NCBI GenBank assembly: GCA_020346845.1
Contig: CP070792.1
Coordinates: 2,640,807 to 2,673,104 of the forward strand
From: Gemmatimonadota bacterium
Lineage (GTDB): Bacteria; Gemmatimonadota; Gemmatimonadetes; Gemmatimonadales; GWC2-71-9
Length of the DNA: 32,298 nt
Reading direction: 5' to 3'
In this document: positions 25,208 through 32,011 of the stretch, in pieces
Layout of the letters: the number at the start of each line of letters is the position of its first letter
Position numbering within the stretch: position 1 is the first letter of the stretch
Notes under the pieces: model-generated
Databases searched by the model: none
What the model saw: the letters and a program-made list of their open reading frames with translations, nothing else
What the model was told of the DNA's origin: nothing
Program-made: the position numbers and the translations under genes

Positions 25208-26511
25208 GCCGACCAAACGGCGCATGGTCGCGAGCTTCGCAGCTCGCCGCAGCTACACCGGACTCGCGCAATCGCTACGTTGATTTCTTGCGGGCACTTT
25301 CGATTTGCATGGTCGTCGTCGGGCATTGGCTGGTAGCTGCGCCCTACCTTGTCGATGGTCACCTCAACCTGACCGGAAACATGCTGGAGTCCCGACCTTG
25401 GACTCAGTGGCTGACCTGGCTGTTTCAGGTGATGCCGGTGTTCTTCATGGTGGGTGGGTATTCGAATGGCGTCTCCTGGAGGTCGGCAGTACGGGATGGA
25501 CGTGGCTATAGCGAGTGGCTGAGTGGTCGTCTCCAACGGCTAGTGGGGCCCATTCTACCACTGTTGACTGTTTGGGCCCTGCTGGCGCTGGCAGGCAGAC
25601 AAGTAGGGATAGACGCCGATTTGGTGAAGACCGGGTCTCAGATGGCGCTGGTCCCCGTTTGGTTTCTCGCTGTTTATGTCGGTGTGGTAGTCGTGGTGCC
25701 TTTGACGCATGCGGCGTGGCGACGATTTGGGCTGTCATCGTTCTGGTTTCTCCTTGCAGCTGTAGTGTTGGACGACGTGCTCTTCTTCAACGATGTCCGT
25801 GCACTCGGTTGGTTCAACTATGCCTTCATTTGGCTTGCGGTACACCAGTTGGGATACGCATGGCTTGACGGCAAGCTCGGTGGGTCGGGCAAGACACTGT
25901 TGTGGGGTGCGAGTGCACTAGTGCTGCTACTCGTGCTGGTGCAGTTCGGGCCCTATCCGTTGAGTATGGTGAGCGTTCCTGGTGAGGAAATCAGTAACTC
26001 GCTACCTCCCAAGCTCCCGATGTTGCTCCTCGGGATCGCTCAGTGTGGTCTGCTGCTTGCATTGGAGCAACCGGCGCGGCGTTGGCTGTCGCAACTGAGG
26101 CCATGGACCGCGGCGGTCCTGATAAACGGCATGATCATGACCGTGTTCTTATGGCATCTCACTGCCGCGATGCTCGTGATCAGTGTCGCTATCGTGTTGG
26201 ACGGCGTCGGGCTTGAGGTGGATCCAGGAAGTGGACTTTGGTGGATGCTGCGGCCGGTGTGGCTGTCGGTCTATGTTGTTGTGCTACTCGGACTCATCGT
26301 CGTATTCCTCCGGTTTGAACGTGCCGGCAAAGCCCGCACGGTGGCCGCGTGGCGTCAGCTCATAGGAGCCGCACTGGTCTGCGCCGGCCTTTCGTTGTTG
26401 GCGCTGATGGGGATCGGTGGCGAGGGAGGGATGACGCCTAGTATCTGGATTGTGTTGCTGCCGTTCGTTGGTGCGGCGGTAACGGGTGTGAATCCGCTGC
26501 GGAGAATGTAG
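25204..26511 (+). CDS. Acyltransferase-3 family membrane protein
   Basis: Multi-pass membrane O-acyltransferase (OatA/NodX/WecH superfamily), 435 residues, about ten helices. The first helix carries the family's R-x10-H motif: R30 in YVDFLRAL and H41 in VVVGHWLV. The segment FQVMPVFFMVGGYSNG follows as expected. Members move acetyl or other short acyl groups onto sugars, peptidoglycan or lipids on the outer face; the acceptor here is unknown. The start is a TTG overlapping the lyase stop (TTGA, 25204-25207), so the two are translationally coupled and probably co-regulated. A possible alternative is a later start near M38, but that would cut R30. The stop codon lies inside the heptamer palindrome at 26504. 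Confidence 0.85.
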   Translation: MSRPNGAWSRASQLAAATPDSRNRYVDFLRALSICMVVVGHWLVAAPYLVDGHLNLTGNMLESRPWTQWLTWLFQVMPVFFMVGGYSNGVSWRSAVRDGRGYSEWLSGRLQRLVGPILPLLTVWALLALAGRQVGIDADLVKTGSQMALVPVWFLAVYVGVVVVVPLTHAAWRRFGLSSFWFLLAAVVLDDVLFFNDVRALGWFNYAFIWLAVHQLGYAWLDGKLGGSGKTLLWGASALVLLLVLVQFGPYPLSMVSVPGEEISNSLPPKLPMLLLGIAQCGLLLALEQPARRWLSQLRPWTAAVLINGMIMTVFLWHLTAAMLVISVAIVLDGVGLEVDPGSGLWWMLRPVWLSVYVVVLLGLIVVFLRFERAGKARTVAAWRQLIGAALVCAGLSLLALMGIGGEGGMTPSIWIVLLPFVGAAVTGVNPLRRM

Positions 26512-26588
26512 AATGTAGAATGATGGGTGATGACTACGACCATCGTCTCGGCTCCCGTTCTACATTCTACATTCACCATTCTACATTG
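26504..26588. repeat. Palindromic array of 7-bp words (GAATGTA / TTCTACA)
   Basis: A perfect 17-bp inverted repeat (26504-26520 and 26558-26574) made of tandem 7-bp words: GAATGTA, GAATGTA, GAATGAT on the left and TTCTACA, TTCTACA, TTCACCA, TTCTACA on the right, around a 37-bp loop. The left arm contains the acyltransferase stop codon, so the array has supplied or replaced the gene's end. The right half resembles the unpaired copy at 31975. Confidence 0.8.
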
Positions 26589-26618
26589 AGCCTGATCTCA
26601 CAACGCAACTAGGGACGG

Positions 26619-26864
26619 GTGCAAATGGGTTATCGCAGATTCGATGACAAAGCCGGCAACACCTGGGAGGTGCGCGACCGGTCGAGCAGCCAGTGGGACT
26701 TCGAGCCGGTAGGTGGCAATCCGGCACGCCCGAAGAGCGTATCCGCTCCTGGGTACCAAGCTGATCCTTTTGAGCTGAGTATCGAAGAATTGCAGCAGCT
26801 GCTCGGTGACGTTTCAGGAGAGCAAGCTCGACGCAAGCCGAAGAAGTCTCCGTTCATCGACTGA
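26619..26864 (+). CDS. Small soluble protein of unknown function
   Basis: An 81-residue (GTG at 26619) or 79-residue (ATG at 26625) acidic-basic protein; AGGGACGGG sits just upstream. Sequence features: MGYRRFDDKAGNTWEVRDRSSSQWDFEP, a GNPARPKSVSAPGYQADPFELS middle, an amphipathic helix (SIEELQQLLGDV) and a Lys-rich end (RRKPKKSPFID). It has no membrane segment, signal or metal motif. I do not recognise a named family, though its balanced composition, start signals and clean stop before the next repeat argue that it is real. The TWEVRDRS and W-x-FEP pattern suggests a short beta domain. It sits alone between two repeat arrays. Confidence 0.65.
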   Translation: MQMGYRRFDDKAGNTWEVRDRSSSQWDFEPVGGNPARPKSVSAPGYQADPFELSIEELQQLLGDVSGEQARRKPKKSPFID

Positions 26865-26867
26865 GAT

Positions 26868-26948
26868 ACTTCAGGCTTCGGACTTCAGACTTCGACATTC
26901 GGCCTTCTGAAGGCTGAATATCGAAGACTGAAGGCTGAAGTCCGAAGT
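26868..26948. repeat. 81-bp near-palindrome of 7-bp words (ACTTCRG)
   Basis: A left arm of 40 bp (26868-26907) and a right arm of 40 bp (26909-26948) are separated by one base, matching at about 33 of 40 positions; the tip is GCCTTC-T-GAAGGC. Each arm is built of 7-bp words such as ACTTCAG, GCTTCGG, ACTTCAG, ACTTCGA, CATTCGG. It begins 4 bp after the stop of the small gene and ends 5 bp before the stop of the convergent zinc-ribbon gene. A near-identical pattern lies at 27479-27581. Confidence 0.8.
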
Positions 26949-26952
26949 GTGC

Positions 26953-27402
26953 CTAACCCGCCGGCGGAAATTCTCCGTGCTCCACCACCACCGGAACCAG
27001 CTCACGCGATCCGCAGGCGGCACACACCGGCCGCTTCTTGAATTGACGCCAAAGCGAGAAGGCGATCGGCAGTGGTAGAACCCACCAAGCGGTGCGCAGG
27101 AAATCGAGCAACACCCCCCTTGCCCAGGTGACGAACTCCATACGCAAGCTCGATGCGTTGGGGTTGGTGGCTGCGGAAGACTCAAGCGGTTGATCCACCG
27201 ACTCTACGGTTGACAGCGTGATGGTCTGCATCGCGCGGCTCAATGTCGGACTCGATGACGATGTGGCGGCCGACCAGACGCCGGCTATCAAACCAATCAT
27301 GATCGCCACGGCCCAAACGGACACTTCAACGCGGAAGCTCGAGGGGTGCCTGAGGTTGGGATGAGTCTCGACACCGCACTCAACACAGTGCTTCGATACC
27401 AT
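26953..27402 (-). CDS. Two-helix membrane protein with split zinc-ribbon cysteines
   Basis: A 149-residue protein of unknown function. The N-terminus has CVECG (C6, C9), then a helix at about 29-46, an outside Ser/Thr-rich loop (47-95), a second helix at about 97-118, and KKRPVCAACGSRELVPV (C127, C130). Both Cys pairs should face the cytoplasm, so the two halves could form one zinc-ribbon-like site or two zinc knuckles. Similar short zinc-ribbon membrane proteins are common but uncharacterised. It is flanked on both sides by ACTTCRG palindromes (26868-26948 and 27479-27581). The ATG at 27402 was chosen because it keeps the first Cys pair. Confidence 0.65.
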   Translation of the reverse strand: MVSKHCVECGVETHPNLRHPSSFRVEVSVWAVAIMIGLIAGVWSAATSSSSPTLSRAMQTITLSTVESVDQPLESSAATNPNASSLRMEFVTWARGVLLDFLRTAWWVLPLPIAFSLWRQFKKRPVCAACGSRELVPVVVEHGEFPPAG

Positions 27403-27478
27403 GGCGTACGCTCCGGGAGGGGGGAGGCTACTTCTAAGATACGGTCTGCCGGGCTTGTCTGCTAGGCTGTGGAAGGTC

Positions 27479-27581
27479 CACTTCAGACTTCAAACTTCAG
27501 ACTTCGAGATTCAGCCTTCATTGGCCGCTCCGCCAAGCGTGTAAGGCCGAATATCGAAGGCCGAAGTCCGAAGTCTGAAGT
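27479..27581. repeat. Long palindrome of 7-bp words (ACTTCRG), second copy
   Basis: Left arm 27479-27520 and right arm 27541-27581 match over about 34 of 42 positions, with the outer 13 bp (CACTTCAGACTTC) identical. The words are ACTTCAG, ACTTCAA, ACTTCAG, ACTTCGA, GATTCAG. The loop carries its own stem TTGGC (27521-27525) / GCCAA (27532-27536), so a cruciform or branched RNA could form. It occupies the divergent space between the zinc-ribbon gene and the TonB receptor gene. Confidence 0.8.
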
Positions 27582-27704
27582 GAAACCAGGTTCCTGGCCG
27601 AAGTGTAACAAGTCCATTGCGGACGCCGTATAGCGGGTATTGGCACCCGCCATCATGCTAGATTTCGGACTCTGCAGTAGTTGGTTCATGAACGGGAAGG
27701 GGTG
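27582..27704 (+). promoter_or_regulatory. Structured leader upstream of the TonB receptor gene
   Basis: Three short perfect hairpins follow one another: CCAGG-TT-CCTGG (27586-27597), GTCC-N5-GGAC (27612-27624) and GCGGGT-N6-ACCCGC (27633-27650). They precede the receptor's ribosome site by about 50 bp. I find no match to known riboswitch cores such as the cobalamin B12 box. It could be an untranslated regulatory leader or a set of operator sites. With the palindrome at 27479 it accounts for most of the 302-bp gene-free space; 27403-27478 shows nothing recognisable. Confidence 0.3.
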
Positions 27705-29963
27705 ATGCAGAGGCAGTCCTACGTGGTCGCAGTACTTGGTTTTCTCGCGGTCCTGCCGGCGTCCGGAATCGTGGCGCAGCAGACCCGCGATGTTCGTGGC
27801 CAGGTGTACACCTTGCAGGATAGCACGCCCATAAGCGGAGTCACGGTTAGAATCCCGGCACTCGGCGTCGGCACGACGACCAATGCTGATGGCCGGTTTG
27901 TGCTGCTTCGCATACCGAGAGATCGACATTCCGTGACCTTCCAGCGTATTGGCATGGCGCCAGATACCGTTTGGCTGGAGTCGGATCAGGATTCGCTCGC
28001 GGTCTATCTCGAATCAGCTGCTGTAGTGTTGCCGGCAATTGAGGCCCAGGCGCAGCTCCAAGCGCGTGAGCGGTTCGAGGAGATCGTCCAGCCAAGTGTC
28101 GTGAACATCGACAGGAACACGATACGGACTCTGCCTTCACTCGCCGAAGCGGATGTCGTGAAGGTGGTGCAGCTGCTGCCGGGTACCATCGCGACCAACG
28201 ACTACTCGGTCGGGTTCAACGTCCGAGGAGGTGAGCCGGATCAGAATCTGATCCAGATGGACGGTGTCACGGTCTTCAATCCTACACACTTGGGTGGCCT
28301 GTTCAGCACCTTCGACGCCAACGCAGTGGAGAACGTGAGCTTCTTCATGGGTGCGTTTCCGGCAGAATACGGTGGTCGTCTGAGTAGCGTGATGGATGTG
28401 GACCTCCGCGCCGGTCGCGGTGATCGAGTGAGCGTTCGAGGTCTCGTGTCTCTGATATCCAGCAAGTTGCTGGTAGAGGGCCCCATCGGTGGCACAGGCA
28501 TGACTTTCTTGGTGGGGGGGCGTCGCACCTATGCCGATGTACTGATAGGGCTGCTCACCAGTGAGACAATGCCCTACTACTTCTACGATGCGGTAGGCAA
28601 GATAGCGGCCCCCGTCGGTGCCGGTTCCCTGTCGCTCACCGGATATCTCGGTCGCGATGTGGTCGATTGGCCGTGGATCGAAGATCAGCCGGGTCGCCAG
28701 GGCGTCACTCTCGACGCGAGTTTCGGCAACAAGCTGGTGGGGCTACGGTTCAATCATCCCCTGGGACGCGGTGATATTACGGTTGACGCCAGTTACACGA
28801 AGTCAGATCCCACGTTCGGCTTGGAACCGGGGCTGTTCCGTGCCGACAACAATGTCGATCTCTTGGCCACGAAGTTCGTCTGGGCTCTCTCGCCGGGAGC
28901 GACCCACGACGTGAGATTCGGCGCTGGCGTCGAGAACTACGAGATGACCTACGATGCCGGGAGCGAGAGTCTCAGCGCGGAGTTCTACAGAGCGCTGTTC
29001 TCGCCGCGAGTCTGGTCTGCTTTCGTTGACGACCAGTGGCGTGTGTTTCCCTGGTTGCTGCTGCGTCCGGGGGTAAGGGTCGAGGCAGTCGAGGGCCCTG
29101 ACGTAGTGAATTGGGCACCGCGGCTCGGAGTGAAGGCGTTCCTCACGCGAGATCTCGCAGTCACTGGATCCATTGGCCGGTACTACCAGGCGATTCACTC
29201 GTTGCGCGATCAAAACATCCCCTGGAACATGATCGATTTCTGGATCGGTGCTGACGCAAACACCCCTGTCGGTCGCTCTGACCACTTGGTTCTCGGGTTC
29301 GAGCGTTGGTTCAGCCTCGAAATGTCACTCTCGATTGAGGGGTACTACAAAACGTTTGACGATATCGTGGATTACAATCTAGATGAAGATCCAAGCGTTT
29401 CGGGTGACGAGACAATACCAATGGAAGGGGAAGCCTGGGGTATAGACTTCTTGCTGCGCAAGCACCTCGGCAGGTTCACCGGATGGGTTGCTTATAGCCT
29501 GACAAAAGTAGATCGGCGTTCCCGCGGCAACGAGTTCCCAGCCGTACATGATAGACGTCACACGGTGAATTTGATTCTGCAGTCGCCGGGACCGCTCGGT
29601 AGTGACATGAGTGTGAGATTCGGATATGGCTCTCCATTGCCTTTCACTCCGTTTGTGGGCGAATGGAACCATCGATACTACTACGCCGCCGACCATTCGT
29701 TGAATGACTTCGATCGCGAGCCGATCGCAAGTCCGACCCTCAATTCCAGTCGCTACCCGTACTATGGTCGCATCGACATCAGCTTTTGGTGGGAGACACG
29801 CAAATGGGGCGGCATATTGCGGCCCTATGTGCAGTTGGTGAACATGCTCAATCGCAAGAACGTGTTCCTCTATACCTATGACTATACGACTGCACCCGCA
29901 ACGCGCAGCGCGATCTCCCAGCTGCCGTTGCTACCCACGGTCGGCGTGGAGTTCATCTTTTGA
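27705..29963 (+). CDS. TonB-dependent outer-membrane receptor with CarboxypepD_reg-like domain
   Basis: Energy-coupled outer-membrane uptake protein of 752 residues from the ATG at 27705 (AAGGGG just upstream; the open frame reaches a TTG at 27681). Signal peptide about 1-25 (VVAVLGFLAVLPASGIVAQQ). Residues about 30-95 are the carboxypeptidase-regulatory-like domain (DVRGQVYTLQDSTPISGVTVRIPALGVGTTTNADGRFVLLRIP). The plug follows (RTLPSLAEADVVKVVQLLPGTIATNDYSVGFNVRGGEPDQNLIQMDGV) and then the barrel, ending in aromatic IF as barrel proteins do. It resembles SusC-like importers in build but lacks a SusD gene; the next gene, a DUF4249 lipoprotein, may fill that place. Cargo unknown. Confidence 0.92.
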   Translation: MQRQSYVVAVLGFLAVLPASGIVAQQTRDVRGQVYTLQDSTPISGVTVRIPALGVGTTTNADGRFVLLRIPRDRHSVTFQRIGMAPDTVWLESDQDSLAVYLESAAVVLPAIEAQAQLQARERFEEIVQPSVVNIDRNTIRTLPSLAEADVVKVVQLLPGTIATNDYSVGFNVRGGEPDQNLIQMDGVTVFNPTHLGGLFSTFDANAVENVSFFMGAFPAEYGGRLSSVMDVDLRAGRGDRVSVRGLVSLISSKLLVEGPIGGTGMTFLVGGRRTYADVLIGLLTSETMPYYFYDAVGKIAAPVGAGSLSLTGYLGRDVVDWPWIEDQPGRQGVTLDASFGNKLVGLRFNHPLGRGDITVDASYTKSDPTFGLEPGLFRADNNVDLLATKFVWALSPGATHDVRFGAGVENYEMTYDAGSESLSAEFYRALFSPRVWSAFVDDQWRVFPWLLLRPGVRVEAVEGPDVVNWAPRLGVKAFLTRDLAVTGSIGRYYQAIHSLRDQNIPWNMIDFWIGADANTPVGRSDHLVLGFERWFSLEMSLSIEGYYKTFDDIVDYNLDEDPSVSGDETIPMEGEAWGIDFLLRKHLGRFTGWVAYSLTKVDRRSRGNEFPAVHDRRHTVNLILQSPGPLGSDMSVRFGYGSPLPFTPFVGEWNHRYYYAADHSLNDFDREPIASPTLNSSRYPYYGRIDISFWWETRKWGGILRPYVQLVNMLNRKNVFLYTYDYTTAPATRSAISQLPLLPTVGVEFIF

Positions 29964-31234
29964 GACGCTGTGCGCTTTCAGTTCTTGCGGTTGTCGCATT
30001 GTGCGGCGCCTGCGAGTTCGGTGAGACGACGATCCCGGACGGGGATCCGATCATCGTGGTTCATGCGATCATGCGGCCAGATGTGAGCCAGCAGTGGATT
30101 GTTGTAGAACAGACCTTTACGGGAGTGGGGTCTGACTCGTCCAGTGGCTCAATCCCGGGCAATCAGCCGCAGATTCCGATTAGCGGGGCCACCGTGACTG
30201 TGGCCAACACGAGCTTGCCATCCGATCCCTGTGGCTTGACGCAGTTCACGGAGTCGCCTGCGGACCCTGACCTGCCGGTCTCACTGGGGCTCTATTGGGG
30301 ACCGCCCGACTGCCCCACCATGCGCACCGGCGACACGCTCGAGTTGATGATCGAAACGGTGGGTGGTCATGTAGTTACCGGACGCATGGAGGTGCCCGGT
30401 GCCAACGGGATGGTGCTGCGTGTTGAGGGCGACTCGGCTATTGTGCCTGGACCGACGCTACTATTCAACCGCGATATAGACACGCTCGATGCGGAGGTGC
30501 TTCCTGAAGCGGGACGTGCACTGCAGCTCGAGGTCCACCGGCCTGACAGCATGGGTTTTCCCCTCGCTGTTACACGACTGTTCGTCGACTCGACGAGAAT
30601 GACGGTACCCGGCAATCTGACCGACATCTTCGCCGTCATCTTGGGTGAGGAAGACTCCACTGATGCGGACGATGCCGAGTCCGTATTCCGGGCCGGCCGC
30701 TACTATGCCGTGACGTTGGCTTTGATGGACGACCGCTACTTCGACTTTGCACGCTCGGGCAACGTGCCGATATCTGGTCGAGGATTCGTCAACAATCTCA
30801 CGGGAGGCATGGGCGTATTCGGTGGCATGGTAGCTGAGTCGAATGAGCTCAAGGTAGTTGGCGAGGTAGATGACTCACGCGAGGGCAGCTATAACATGCG
30901 TGGAACCGTCGACGGCCGCGCGGTCGACATCGACGTGGAACTTTACGTTGTCGCAACCGACCAGGATACGACGGCAACATCGGCCTTTGTAAGCGGCCAG
31001 TGGTTCTACGGTGATATCGACACGAGTGCCGATGGCCTGTTCATTGGCGACGATTTCGAGCTGACCGTCTACCAAAGTGATCCCAATGATGCCACTAGGC
31101 TGTCGGCGTATGTGCTCAGCGGCTCCACGGGTGTCGGTGATCCCTTCACAGTCGACGTCTACGATCGCAACCAGGACCTTGCCGGCCAACTGACTGCAAC
31201 GAGGGTACTAGCAGCGGCCGGATTCAGGAAGTGA
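29960..31234 (+). CDS. DUF4249-like lipoprotein partner of the TonB receptor
   Basis: A 424-residue lipoprotein with signal LSVLAVVALCGAC (lipidated C18). The body is beta-rich and acidic: an early PIIVVHAIMRPDVSQQWIVVEQTF, then PISGATVTVANT, GDTLELMIETVGGHVVTGRMEVPG, and a second half with FVNNLTGGMGVFGGMVAESNELKV. This order (a carrier-like first strand, an Ig-like GATV segment, then a GGMGVFG motif) is that of DUF4249 proteins, which sit beside TonB receptors in Bacteroidota and relatives. It starts at a TTG overlapping the receptor's stop (TTGA, 29960-29963) with GGAG 8 bp upstream, so synthesis is coupled. A role in cargo capture at the cell surface is inference. Confidence 0.78.
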   Translation: MRRCALSVLAVVALCGACEFGETTIPDGDPIIVVHAIMRPDVSQQWIVVEQTFTGVGSDSSSGSIPGNQPQIPISGATVTVANTSLPSDPCGLTQFTESPADPDLPVSLGLYWGPPDCPTMRTGDTLELMIETVGGHVVTGRMEVPGANGMVLRVEGDSAIVPGPTLLFNRDIDTLDAEVLPEAGRALQLEVHRPDSMGFPLAVTRLFVDSTRMTVPGNLTDIFAVILGEEDSTDADDAESVFRAGRYYAVTLALMDDRYFDFARSGNVPISGRGFVNNLTGGMGVFGGMVAESNELKVVGEVDDSREGSYNMRGTVDGRAVDIDVELYVVATDQDTTATSAFVSGQWFYGDIDTSADGLFIGDDFELTVYQSDPNDATRLSAYVLSGSTGVGDPFTVDVYDRNQDLAGQLTATRVLAAAGFRK

Positions 31235-31237
31235 TAG

Positions 31238-31945
31238 TTGAAGCAGACGGCCCGACCGAGCGGTCGCATCTCGTTTGCCGCGGTGCCATTTGAAGAACCT
31301 CCATGGCACAAAGTGCTGCTTGCTCCGTTGGTCGTCCTCTCCAACGCGCTGCTGGTGTTGTGGATATATCCTTGCTGGAGGACAACGCGTATCCGCTGGA
31401 GCCCTGCGCTCGATGGTCTCACAGCTCTGACACAAGACACAGGCCGGTCACTCATTTTCTACTCGTGGCACAAGTACGAACCGTTGGTCTTGTGCGGGAT
31501 GCGGGACGTTCCTGCTGAGCTACGGCCTACCGGCATCGGCCACGACGGACTCTTGTCACGCATGCTGCAACGGGCAACCGCTTGGTTCGGGTTTCGGGTC
31601 TGGGTATATCGCAGGAGGTCGCCGGTCCCGCCTCGACAGCAGATCGCTGAGATGGTCAAGGAACGACGCTGCAACGTAGGTTTGTTTGCCGATGCGGGAG
31701 GACCCTACGGCAGGGTCAAACCTGGGCTCGCCGAGATCGCTCGGGCGACGGGGGCCTGGCTGGTTCCCGTGGTTGTGCGCGGCCGGCCCACGCTGCGGTT
31801 CAGATGGCCGCGGCGCTATGCATTTCCGCTGCCGTTTTGCACACTGCTCGCGCACTACGGCGAGCCGATCGACGGTAGCGATGCGACGGTGGAACAGTGC
31901 CAACAGGCCCTCGAAGCAACTGAAGCCCGCGCCAACAGCCGGTAG
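31238..31945 (+). CDS. DUF374-like lysophospholipid acyltransferase
   Basis: Membrane-associated acyltransferase of the LPLAT/DUF374 type, 235 residues. A hydrophobic segment at about 27-45 anchors it (VLLAPLVVLSNALLVLWIYP). The family's catalytic pair lies in FYSWHKYEPLVL (H78, E81), and the later motif GLFADAGGPYGRVKPGLAEIARATGAWLVPVVVRG is the DUF374 mark (the usual DGPRGP is DAGGPYG here). The likely role is acylation of a glycolipid or lipid A precursor. The TTG at 31238 directly follows an in-frame TAG and has AGGAAG 8 bp upstream; a GTG at 31283 is the alternative. It is third in the receptor/DUF4249 operon. Confidence 0.82.
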   Translation: MKQTARPSGRISFAAVPFEEPPWHKVLLAPLVVLSNALLVLWIYPCWRTTRIRWSPALDGLTALTQDTGRSLIFYSWHKYEPLVLCGMRDVPAELRPTGIGHDGLLSRMLQRATAWFGFRVWVYRRRSPVPPRQQIAEMVKERRCNVGLFADAGGPYGRVKPGLAEIARATGAWLVPVVVRGRPTLRFRWPRRYAFPLPFCTLLAHYGEPIDGSDATVEQCQQALEATEARANSR

Positions 31946-31956
31946 TCAGCGCGGGC
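31925..31956. terminator. GC-rich hairpin over the acyltransferase stop
   Basis: GCCCGCGC (31925-31932) and GCGCGGGC (31949-31956) form a perfect 8-bp stem with a 16-nt loop that holds the stop codon. It lies between two convergent genes. There is no T-tract, so it is a stable RNA end or weak terminator at best. Confidence 0.4.
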
Positions 31957-31974
31957 TCCGAGCCCACAGTCAAC

Positions 31975-32006
31975 ATTCTACATTCATCATTCTAAATTCA
32001 TCATTC
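31975..32006. repeat. Unpaired array of 7-bp words (ATTCTAC / ATTCATC)
   Basis: Four full words, ATTCTAC, ATTCATC, ATTCTAA, ATTCATC, then a partial ATTC, run in tandem in the convergent gap before the RND gene stop. The words match the right arm of the palindrome at 26558-26588, but here no inverted partner is present, so this looks like a half copy or a decayed one. Confidence 0.65.
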
Positions 32007-32011
32007 GCAGT

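Noticed and set aside
26504-26588. CRISPR array
   Set aside because: Words of 7 bp without unique spacers of constant length and no cas genes.
26868-27581. Composite transposon or insertion sequence
   Set aside because: No transposase, integrase or target-site duplication; each flanking unit is itself a palindrome, not a terminal repeat. Kept only as a finding.
27582-27704. Cobalamin riboswitch before the TonB receptor
   Set aside because: The conserved B12 box and the GCCACTG-type core are absent.
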